DNA of 9,472 nt. Origin: Planctomycetaceae bacterium. GTDB taxonomy: Bacteria > Planctomycetota > Planctomycetia > Pirellulales > Thermoguttaceae. The position numbers were made by a program, and so were the translations under genes. The number at the start of each line of letters is the position of its first letter. Position 1 is the first letter of the stretch. Below, one piece after another: positions 1 to 6,184 of the stretch. The stretch spans positions 1-9,472 of the forward strand of contig WRMR01000164.1 of assembly GCA_009776995.1 (NCBI GenBank). The letters are read 5' to 3'. The notes under the pieces were generated by a model. The model did no database searches. It saw only the letters and a list, made by a program, of their open reading frames with translations, and was not told where the DNA came from.

Positions 1-2
1 AT

Positions 3-1241
3 ACCAAAGACCAACGGTTGCGATTGGCCGCGCTCGATGTCATCGGCGAACGTCAATTGGCCGCCGCGAGTGACAAAGTAAAATCGCTGTTCGCCGATTT
101 GGACGCGGAAATTCGCACGTCGGCCTATCGCGCGTTTGCGTATTGCGTGACAGCAAGTGTGGACGACATTCGCGCCATGCTTGCCCAATTGAAAAAAGCG
201 GCAGAAGGGGAACAGGTCGTCGTTCGCGAATCGCTGACGACTTTGTGCCGCAAAACCGCTGATCGGGAAACGGCGGTGGAATTGCTCACAGCAGAGATCA
301 AAACAACAGATACGGCGACAAGTGGTTTTTACCTCGACCTGCTGTTCCAACTGGGCGGTGAGAAAGCGGCGGCGGCCATTGCGTCGCTTGCGATGGGAAC
401 CAATGATGCTCTTTGTGACAAGGCCACGCAGTTGCTCGGCCGCTGGACAACGCCCGATGTCGCGCCGTACTTGTTTGAAATCGCGGAAAAGCATCCCAGC
501 GAGCGGTACCGGGTTCGGACATTCAGCGGTTACCTCCGCGTCATCCGGCAAATGGGCTTGCCGCTTGAGCAAAAAGTGCAAATGGCGGAAAAAGCCCTTG
601 CCGTTGCGCCCCGCGATGCCGACAAACAGCGGGCGGCGGAAGTCCTGATGCGGTTCCGAACGATGATGCGAGGCACGGCGATTTTTGACGGCACAACCTT
701 CGACGGCTGGGAATTTCGCGATAACGCGCAGTGGTTTCGCATTCAGGACGGTGCGATTGTGTGCGGTTCGCTTGAGGAACCCATTCCTCGCAATGAGTTC
801 ATCACGACGACAAAAGAGTATGGTGATTTCACGCTTCGCATTGAGTGCAAAGCCATCGGCAAGGGATGCAACGGCGGTGTGCAATTTCGCTCCGTTCGGG
901 CACCCTCTGATGGTAACATGCCCAACGAAATGATCGGTTACCAGGCCGACATGACCGATGACGCCGCGTATTGGGGTGCTCTTTACGACGAGTCACGCCG
1001 CAACCGGTTTTTGGCCGAGCCAGAACGGGAATTGGTCAATTCGCTTTTCCGACCGAACGACTGGAACGAATATGAAATCGTTTGCAAGGGCAACAACATC
1101 AAGCTCTTCCTCAACGGTACCCTGACGGTCGATTACACGGAAACGGACACGAACATCCCTGTGCGCGGCTTCATCGGTCTGCAAATCCACGGCGGTCCGC
1201 CCGGCGAAACATGGTATCGGAATATTCGGATGGAAGAGTAG
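3..1241 (+). CDS. HEAT-repeat protein with C-terminal 3-keto-disaccharide hydrolase (DUF1080) domain, 5' partial
   Basis: The frame is open to the left edge, so the true start is upstream and the TTG at 18 is probably internal. Counting from that TTG, residues 1-215 are alpha-helical and alanine/leucine-rich, in pairs of helices as in HEAT or PBS-lyase-like repeats. Residues 220-406 match the DUF1080 fold (PF06439, a concanavalin-like beta-sandwich). It opens with AIFDGTTFDGWEF and contains GGVQFRS, GYQADM and IKLFLNGTLTVDY. It closes with GFIGLQIHGG and WYRNIRM, the usual end of the domain. Family members act on 3-keto-glycosides or bind carbohydrate, and they are abundant as exported proteins in planctomycetes. 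Export cannot be judged here because the N-terminus is missing. The helical repeats probably serve as a scaffold (inference). The 3' end is complete (TAG). Domain identity is fairly sure, but the substrate is unknown. Confidence 0.88.
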   Translation, partial: TKDQRLRLAALDVIGERQLAAASDKVKSLFADLDAEIRTSAYRAFAYCVTASVDDIRAMLAQLKKAAEGEQVVVRESLTTLCRKTADRETAVELLTAEIKTTDTATSGFYLDLLFQLGGEKAAAAIASLAMGTNDALCDKATQLLGRWTTPDVAPYLFEIAEKHPSERYRVRTFSGYLRVIRQMGLPLEQKVQMAEKALAVAPRDADKQRAAEVLMRFRTMMRGTAIFDGTTFDGWEFRDNAQWFRIQDGAIVCGSLEEPIPRNEFITTTKEYGDFTLRIECKAIGKGCNGGVQFRSVRAPSDGNMPNEMIGYQADMTDDAAYWGALYDESRRNRFLAEPERELVNSLFRPNDWNEYEIVCKGNNIKLFLNGTLTVDYTETDTNIPVRGFIGLQIHGGPPGETWYRNIRMEE

Positions 1242-1268
1242 TGCTGCAGAAAACGACCGCTGTTCCAC

Positions 1269-1332
1269 GTTTAGCCGCCGATCCTGGGTCGGCAAAACAA
1301 GTTTAGCCGCCGATCCTAGTTCGGCGAAGAAA
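1269..1332. repeat. Two tandem copies of a 32-bp hairpin-forming repeat
   Basis: Copies lie at 1269-1300 and 1301-1332. They abut exactly and match at 27 of 32 positions; both begin GTTTAGCCGCCGATCCT. Copy 1 can fold as GCCGATC, loop CTG, GGTCGGC (one G-T pair), with an outer GTTT/AAAC pairing. Copy 2 keeps only the GCCGA/TCGGC stem. The pair fills most of the spacer between the DUF1080 gene and the zinc-ribbon gene and ends 9 bp before the latter's ATG. It therefore sits in that gene's leader and could also act as a 3' hairpin for the gene upstream. Its function is not known. A possible diverged relative is at 7068-7098. Confidence 0.8.
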
Positions 1333-1341
1333 GTTAACACG

Positions 1342-2106
1342 ATGGCGATTGACGTAACATGTCCCGGATGTTTCAAGCGGTTTCAGGTCAGTGACCGGTA
1401 CGCCGGCATGAAGGGTCCCTGTCCCAGTTGCAATACGATCATCAACATCCCCAGGGACAAGATCAAAATTGCCGAGCCGGACGAATTTGAGTCGGGCGGC
1501 AAAACGATCAAGGGACGTGCCATCCTCAAGCCGATTGACCGCAAAGTCGCGGCCATTGGCGGTCACGAGCTGGGGATCATGGCCTTGGTTGCCGTCGGCG
1601 TGTTCGGTCTGGCAATGCTCATCGGGCACTTCAGCGTGGACATCGGCATTTGGGGTGTCCGTGCCTTTGCTCTGCCAGGAACGGCAGGCGTTGCGTTCGG
1701 GATCGTGATTTTCGGCTACATCCTGTTGCGGAGCGGCGACGAACTGGAATATTATGAAGGCCCCGATCTTTATAAACGCGCCGCTCTCTGTGCCGGGGCA
1801 TACACGTTGCTCTGGGTCCTCTTCGAGATGATCGTGAGCTACCTCAACGCCCAGGGAACCATCGTACTCTGGATTTACCTCGCGCCGTTCATTGTCGTCG
1901 GCGTCATCGCAGCCGCAGCCCTGTTTGACCTCGATTTTTCAGTGGCCACGGCGCATTACTTCCTCTTCTTTTTCGCGATCATCTTCCTGCGCTGGGCCAT
2001 CGCCTACGGCTGGCTCTGGTCCGCAGTCACCATAGCCTCGGAAGCCATCGTTCCGGGCTCCAGCGGTGGAGGCCACCGACCGCCCCCGCCCCCGCCGGGA
2101 ATTTAG
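1342..2106 (+). CDS. Zinc-ribbon (MJ0042-type) multi-pass membrane protein
   Basis: This is a 254-residue protein. Residues 1-40 form a small zinc ribbon with CPGC (C7, C10) and CPSC (C27, C30), flanked by FKRFQV and ending in INIP. That is the pattern of the MJ0042 zinc-finger domain found at the start of many planctomycete proteins. A hydrophilic linker follows, then about five hydrophobic segments (near 77-97, 108-129, 146-168, 172-194 and 203-225). The last 15 residues are a glycine/serine stretch and a run of six prolines. The likely arrangement is a cytoplasmic zinc ribbon tethered to the inner membrane (inference); no enzymatic motif is visible. The ATG at 1342 is chosen because the ribbon begins within six residues of it. 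No good Shine-Dalgarno is present, and the leader is occupied by the tandem repeat. The molecular function is unknown. Confidence 0.85.
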   Translation: MAIDVTCPGCFKRFQVSDRYAGMKGPCPSCNTIINIPRDKIKIAEPDEFESGGKTIKGRAILKPIDRKVAAIGGHELGIMALVAVGVFGLAMLIGHFSVDIGIWGVRAFALPGTAGVAFGIVIFGYILLRSGDELEYYEGPDLYKRAALCAGAYTLLWVLFEMIVSYLNAQGTIVLWIYLAPFIVVGVIAAAALFDLDFSVATAHYFLFFFAIIFLRWAIAYGWLWSAVTIASEAIVPGSSGGGHRPPPPPPGI

Positions 2107-2725
2107 AGCGAGCGTCGTATTCCAAACGCGCTTGAGTTTTCCGGAGGTATCATGCTTTGAGTTCGTTAATTACGCTCTCATTGCATTGGATTTTCGTAAC
2201 ATTTCAGCCGAATTTTTCTTGCATAAGAATGCTTGAAAACACACAAATGATGCATCACAGGCAATGAACAATGGGATCAATACACTGATTGAGTGCTTGT
2301 TACAATTGCCCAAATTCACGCCAGTCATTTGGCAGAATAGTTAGGAGTCTCGTCAAAATAACATTTACCATTGTACGTCAAGGTATGTTAAGATTTCTTT
2401 CATGGCTGTATGTCATGGAAGATATTATTGCAAGGAAGAATCAAGTATTGAAAGTTTATGTGAGATGGAAGAACACAATATTTATCCGACAAAACATAGA
2501 ATCAGCAACGAACAACTTGATTCCCTGAACATCGTTCGCAATGATCTTTTGGGAAAATGGAACGATACAACAAAACCAAAATTAACGTACAACTTGAAAC
2601 CGGGGCTATGATGGCATCCTGGCAAACCTAAAACCAAAAAATGTATTTTCATGCCCTGGTGTGCTTTGCGAAAATCTTTGCACAGCCTGGGGTTGTTTCA
2701 CAAGGAAAAATGACTGCCTTTTTTT
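2107..2725. other. AT-rich intergenic region between the zinc-ribbon gene and prfA
   Basis: About 620 bp without an intact gene. Base composition turns clearly AT-rich just after 2160 and stays so to about 2725, unlike the flanking genes. At the boundary a strong Shine-Dalgarno (GGAGG, 2143-2147) leads to ATG CTT TGA (2152-2160), a two-codon frame that may be a severed gene start. Positions 2402-2611 hold a transposase-like remnant, listed separately. Downstream, TGTGC (2660-2664) and GCACA (2680-2684) could pair weakly. No convincing promoter for prfA could be assigned, although it should lie between about 2612 and 2725. Confidence 0.6.
2402..2611 (+). pseudogene. Remnant of ISAzo13-type ('Rhodopirellula') transposase C-terminus
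   Basis: The 69-codon frame contains IYPTKHRISNEQLDSLNI followed by VRNDLLGKWNDTTKPKL. From memory this resembles the conserved end of ISAzo13-family DDE transposases. There a 'Y..G.KIsdeel..LNI' stretch is followed shortly by 'WNYTIKP' near the C-terminus. In this copy the tyrosine of WNYT is replaced by aspartate. The catalytic DDE portion is absent: the same frame carries a stop near 2342-2344, and the other forward frames upstream show nothing recognisable. I therefore read it as a decayed 3' fragment; only about 2430-2611 looks transposase-like. Terminal inverted repeats and target duplications were not found. The AT-rich setting fits foreign DNA. The match rests on recall, so confidence is moderate; the alternative is a short unrelated ORF. 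Confidence 0.5.
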
Positions 2726-3799
2726 ATGAAAAAATTACTCGAAGACAAACTCGCCCGATTTATCGAACTTGAACGTCTGATGGCCGATCCCGACGTGCTG
2801 GCTGATTCCGGCAAAATGCAGATGGTTGCGCGGGAGCATGGACAAATTGCAAAGCTGGCAACAAAATATCGGCGTTTCAAGCAACTCAACGAGCAAATCG
2901 AAGAGGCCAATGAATTACTCAAAGGCGGTGACCCTGAACTCAAGGAACTGGCCGGGTTGGAGTTGCCGGAACTGAAAGAGGAACGAGAATTGCTTTGGAA
3001 CGAGTTGCTCGACATGACCATCGGCGGTGAGGATGCAAACCGGGCCAGTTGCATGATTGAAATTCGCGCTGGAACAGGCGGCGACGAAGCGGCTTTGTTT
3101 GCCCGTGATTTGTACGACATGTACAAGCATTATTGCGAATCACAGGGGTGGAAGGTCGAACTCATGTCGATGAACCCGACCGAGTTGGGTGGTTTCAAGG
3201 AAATCGTGTTGGCCATCGACGGCGAAGGCTGTTTCCGGCACCTGCAATTTGAAAGCGGCGGCCATCGTGTGCAGCGTGTGCCTGAAACGGAAGCGAAAGG
3301 CCGTATCCACACGTCGGCGGCAACTGTGGCCGTCATGGCCGAGCCGGAGGACATTGAAGTCGATCTCCCGTCAGACAGTTACCGACTCGATAAATTCTGC
3401 GCCAGCGGTCCCGGCGGACAGCACGTCAACAAAACCGAATCGGCGGTGCGACTGACACATCTTGAAACTGGTATCGTCGTCAGTTGCCAGGACGAAAAGA
3501 GCCAGCACAAGAATCTGGCCAAAGCCCTGCGCGTGCTCAAGTCGCGCGTTTACGATCACTTCCGTGAAATCGAGGACAAGAAACGCTCCGAGGAACGCAA
3601 GACGAAAATCGGAAGCGGCGACCGCAGTCAGCGGATTCGCACGTACAATTTTCCGGAAAACCGCGTGACTGATCACCGTATCAACCTGACCGTCTATAAA
3701 CTCGACACGATTCTGAACGGACGGCTGGAGTACATGGTCGATGGCCTGCTCGAATACGAACGCCAGGAACTCCGCAGCGCGTTCTCGCCGGGAGAGTGA
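2726..3799 (+). CDS. prfA: Peptide chain release factor 1 (RF1)
   Basis: RF1 reads UAA and UAG stop codons in the ribosomal A site and triggers hydrolysis of peptidyl-tRNA. The 357-residue length is typical. Residues 1-100 are the helical domain 1. RAGTGGDEAALFA (about 114-126) begins the conserved core. The stop-codon 'tripeptide anticodon' is PET at 186-188 within GGHRVQRVPET, the PxT form of RF1; RF2 would have SPF. The catalytic loop is GPGGQHVN with GGQ at 230-232, and its glutamine is the usual PrmC methylation site. DEKSQHKN and GSGDRSQRIRTYNFP follow, as in E. coli RF1. ATG 2726 gives a normal N-terminus, but it follows a run of seven T and has no Shine-Dalgarno at proper spacing; AAGGA at 2702-2706 is too far away. 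The prmC gene often found next to prfA is absent, and the downstream gene is convergent. Confidence 0.98.
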   Translation: MKKLLEDKLARFIELERLMADPDVLADSGKMQMVAREHGQIAKLATKYRRFKQLNEQIEEANELLKGGDPELKELAGLELPELKEERELLWNELLDMTIGGEDANRASCMIEIRAGTGGDEAALFARDLYDMYKHYCESQGWKVELMSMNPTELGGFKEIVLAIDGEGCFRHLQFESGGHRVQRVPETEAKGRIHTSAATVAVMAEPEDIEVDLPSDSYRLDKFCASGPGGQHVNKTESAVRLTHLETGIVVSCQDEKSQHKNLAKALRVLKSRVYDHFREIEDKKRSEERKTKIGSGDRSQRIRTYNFPENRVTDHRINLTVYKLDTILNGRLEYMVDGLLEYERQELRSAFSPGE

Positions 3800-3801
3800 G
3801 G

Positions 3802-4053
3802 TCAGCGAAGACTGAAATACCGAACGATGTCATTGTTGGCAGTCCCGGTCAGTCGGGCTTCCGGTCGTTGAAATTCTTGAGTAGCCATGTTCGCGTTGAA
3901 ACATTGATCACATATCCCGTCGTCATCATGCCAGTTGCCTGCGCAGGAGATACAAAGGTCATCTCCGCATTCAGGGCAGTTCCCACCTTCGCCAGAGACA
4001 AAGTCTGCGGGTTGGCCGCACCTGTCGCATTTTATGTCATTTATGCTATTCAT
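3802..4053 (-). CDS. Small cysteine-rich zinc-binding protein, 83 aa
   Basis: Eight cysteines form four CxxC pairs: CDRC (9, 12), CPEC (26, 29), CISC (34, 37) and CDQC (48, 51), with H42 between the third and fourth. This spacing suggests two zinc sites in a compact cross-brace or double-ribbon fold, resembling B-box/RING-like or rubredoxin-like modules. No named family was recognised. The C-terminal 30 residues are polar and carry no motif. The frame extends upstream to 4089, but the ATG at 4053 is preferred because AGGAGG lies 5 nt before it. The gene starts 51 bp after the end of the ankyrin gene on the same strand, so shared transcription is plausible. It ends 2 bp from the stop of convergent prfA, with no room for a terminator. 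It is probably a cytoplasmic adaptor or nucleic-acid/protein binder (inference). Confidence 0.72.
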   Translation of the reverse strand: MNSINDIKCDRCGQPADFVSGEGGNCPECGDDLCISCAGNWHDDDGICDQCFNANMATQEFQRPEARLTGTANNDIVRYFSLR

Positions 4054-4058
4054 TGTTC

Positions 4059-4064
4059 CCTCCT
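4059..4064 (-). promoter_or_regulatory. Ribosome binding site AGGAGG for the small cysteine-rich gene
   Basis: AGGAGG on the minus strand with a 5-nt gap to the ATG at 4053. It decides the start in favour of 4053 over the upstream in-frame ATG at 4089, giving 83 rather than 95 residues. Confidence 0.75.
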
Positions 4065-4104
4065 GATTTCTAAAATTGTATGCGTTCACGGCGTGTCACC
4101 AAAA

Positions 4105-5970
4105 CTATTTGCTAAACTGCATCATCATGTCAACGGCAGACTTGCCTGAAGACGGCATAGTCGTAGCGGGAGGAACTTGCATGGCAGGTCTGGGAGTTGC
4201 GGCTTCCGTTTCACCACCACCGCCGCCATATCCGCCCATGCCACCATGGCCGCCCATGCCTCCGCGTTGTGCTTTCATCGGGCCGCCCTGACGCGCCCAA
4301 TCATACGGGGTTTCGCCGTCATTGTTTTCCGTCGCGATGGAAGCCCCGTTTTCAACAAGCAGTTCCATCAATTTCCGGCAAAAGTTACGATTGGCTCCGC
4401 CGGTTTCGTATTGCAGCCGGATGTTGAAATGACCTTTTTGAATTGCTTCCCCCGTCGCACTGGCGGCATAATGCAAAAGGGTGTTCCCTTTTTTGTCCGC
4501 CTGTTTGACATCGGCACCGGCTTCGATCAGTTTCGTAAAAAGGGCGATGCGACGGTCATCAAACTTGCTTTTCGCATCGGCATCATCCTTTGATTCACTG
4601 ACTGGCTCCGTGACGATCTCATCATCATCAATTTCTTCTTCAACTTCACCATCATCCAAATCATCAGCATCATCGTTCTGCGCAATTTCATGACACATAA
4701 ACATGGTAAACAGCAAATAGTTGAGTGCCGACCAGCCGTTTTTGTCCTGCGCGTTGATATCAACACCGTCTTCAAGGAACATGGCAAGCAGTGTCTCGAA
4801 ATCCGTGAACGGCGGCAGTGGCTCCATTTGCGTGAGAAACAGTGTGTCCAGCACCGAGCAACCCGATGGGTCACAGTAATTGACGTCGGTTCCGTGATCG
4901 AGAAACATGCGGCAGAACCCAACCGTTTTGCTTTTGCCGGCTTGAGTGCCTTGTGATGCCGGCAGACTGATCGGTTGCGGGAGGGCAAACGGTTCCTGAC
5001 GATTCCGGGCAATCACCGGTTGGATCACATGGGAGTAGGGTCCTGTGACGGTGAAGGGCATGCGTTTCATTTCAAACGCGTTAATATTCTTGTGATAGAC
5101 AAGCGGCTTGCGGTTTCGCAGCAATTCCTGCAAGACGTTGCGCTGTTGCGGATTGAGCGTGTTGGGATCGAATTTGCGTTCAAACAGAAAGTCGCAGAGT
5201 TCCTCCGATTGCGATAAGGCCGCAACGAAAAGAATATCTGAAATATTGACATTCGGATCATAGCGGCCTTCGAGTTCGGCACCGGCATCGACCAATATCC
5301 GGCACATCGCGACATCATCAAGACACGCGGCAAAGTACAACGGGACATGAATCACGCCGTTGAATTCGCCCGGCAAACAGACATCGGCACCTTGGTCGAT
5401 CAGTGCGCTGACGACTTCCTGATTCCGGTTTTGGATGGCCAAAAACAAGGGAAGCGGGTTTTTCCCCCGCACGGCAGCCAGATTGTTCGGACTGAGGCAG
5501 GCCAGGATGCTCTTCGAGGTTTCGGTGTGATTGTTGATAACCGCCGCCTCGAAGGGGGTCAGTGAATCGGACTTGGCCTGGTTGATGAAATTCGGGTTTG
5601 CCCCGCGTTGCAACATCATCCGACAAAGTTCCGCCTGGCCGCTGCACGCGGCGTAATACAGTTGTGTGTAACCGTCCGGGTCCACGTCATTGATATAATA
5701 AGCCGCCTTGTCGAGGATTTGCTCACAAACCTCAAGATCACCCGCCTTGACGGCGGTGGCAAAAAACCGACGCACCAAATCATAAGCCGCTGCGGTTTCC
5801 GGCAACTCGAATCGGACTTGGATTTTATCCGTGACGATTTGCGTTTGCTCTTCGGACGGAAAACCGGCATCCCCAGCAGGGCTTTGCGCCGACACGGTCC
5901 ACTGATTCAACGTCAGGAAAAACAATGTCATCAGCAGACAGCTTTTTCGCAGAGAATCAAGTAAAGACAT
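4105..5970 (-). CDS. Secreted ankyrin-repeat protein with internal acidic insert and Gly-rich tail
   Basis: This is a 621-residue protein. Residues 1-28 form a signal peptide: basic LRKS, a hydrophobic LLMTLFFLTL core, and likely cleavage after VSA. Ankyrin repeats run from about 67 to 560. Clear units are DGYTQLYYAACSGQAELC (99-116) ending GANPNF, PLFLAIQNRNQEVVSALIDQGADV (174-197, quoted with ends only as a unit), and PLYFAAC...DAGAEL (210-233). Further units are DKNGWSALNYLL (409-420) and KKGNTLLHYAA (493-503). Residues 271-345 form a linker without obvious repeats. Residues 432-472 are strongly acidic (about half Asp/Glu) and split one repeat. Residues 562-586 are Gly/Met-rich, and the last 35 residues are low-complexity. 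Ankyrin arrays bind other proteins, and the signal peptide places this one in the periplasm or outside (inference). A weak AAAGGGA precedes the ATG. The partner is unknown. The cysteine-rich small gene lies 51 bp downstream. Confidence 0.9.
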   Translation of the reverse strand: MSLLDSLRKSCLLMTLFFLTLNQWTVSAQSPAGDAGFPSEEQTQIVTDKIQVRFELPETAAAYDLVRRFFATAVKAGDLEVCEQILDKAAYYINDVDPDGYTQLYYAACSGQAELCRMMLQRGANPNFINQAKSDSLTPFEAAVINNHTETSKSILACLSPNNLAAVRGKNPLPLFLAIQNRNQEVVSALIDQGADVCLPGEFNGVIHVPLYFAACLDDVAMCRILVDAGAELEGRYDPNVNISDILFVAALSQSEELCDFLFERKFDPNTLNPQQRNVLQELLRNRKPLVYHKNINAFEMKRMPFTVTGPYSHVIQPVIARNRQEPFALPQPISLPASQGTQAGKSKTVGFCRMFLDHGTDVNYCDPSGCSVLDTLFLTQMEPLPPFTDFETLLAMFLEDGVDINAQDKNGWSALNYLLFTMFMCHEIAQNDDADDLDDGEVEEEIDDDEIVTEPVSESKDDADAKSKFDDRRIALFTKLIEAGADVKQADKKGNTLLHYAASATGEAIQKGHFNIRLQYETGGANRNFCRKLMELLVENGASIATENNDGETPYDWARQGGPMKAQRGGMGGHGGMGGYGGGGGETEAATPRPAMQVPPATTMPSSGKSAVDMMMQFSK

Positions 5971-6040
5971 TTTCGTTCCCTTTCTTTCAGAAGACGAGAA
6001 GATGAATTGAATGAGATTAATTGCGGAGTAACCCGCTTTT

Positions 6041-6162
6041 CACCACGAAGAAAATGACAGGAAATAGATTTCTCGCAGAGACCGCCGAGGACGCAGAGAT
6101 TTTTAACCAATATTTCTTTGCGGCCTCTGCGTTCTTTGCGCGAAACAAAAAAACTTCGTGGT
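6041..6162. repeat. Degenerate palindromic repeat element (CGCAGAG / ACCACGAAG type)
   Basis: Outer arms are ACCACGAAG (6042-6050) and its exact complement CTTCGTGGT (6154-6162). Inner arms are CGCAGAG (6092-6098, also present at 6074-6080) and CTCTGCG (6125-6131). The element fills most of the spacer between the NIPSNAP gene (stop at 6185) and the ankyrin gene (start at 5970). The seven A at 6147-6153 read as seven T on the minus strand just after the NIPSNAP stop. They could help terminate that transcript, but no clean stem precedes them. Similar 'CGCAGAGG / CTCTGCGTTC' repeats are familiar as spacer DNA in many planctomycete and related genomes (recall). The forward frame across it is open but shows no sign of being a gene. 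Confidence 0.75.
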
Positions 6163-6184
6163 TCCTGGTGGCTTCGCGGCGGGA

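Noticed and set aside
2345..2364. GAGTCTC then ATAACAT, found again at 9374-9394 with similar spacing
   Set aside because: Two short matches in AT-rich spacers with different gap lengths and no further similarity. This is probably chance.
2289..2528. 79-codon forward frame in the AT-rich spacer
   Set aside because: TTG start, no Shine-Dalgarno and no recognisable motif. It overlaps the transposase-like frame, which explains the region better.
3796..4149. 117-codon forward frame overlapping the end of prfA
   Set aside because: It is antisense to the cysteine-rich gene, which has a regular CxxC pattern and a strong Shine-Dalgarno.
6023..6040. GCGG/CCGC stem followed by four T, terminator-like on the plus strand
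   Set aside because: The stem is only 4 bp, and no plus-strand gene ends nearby.
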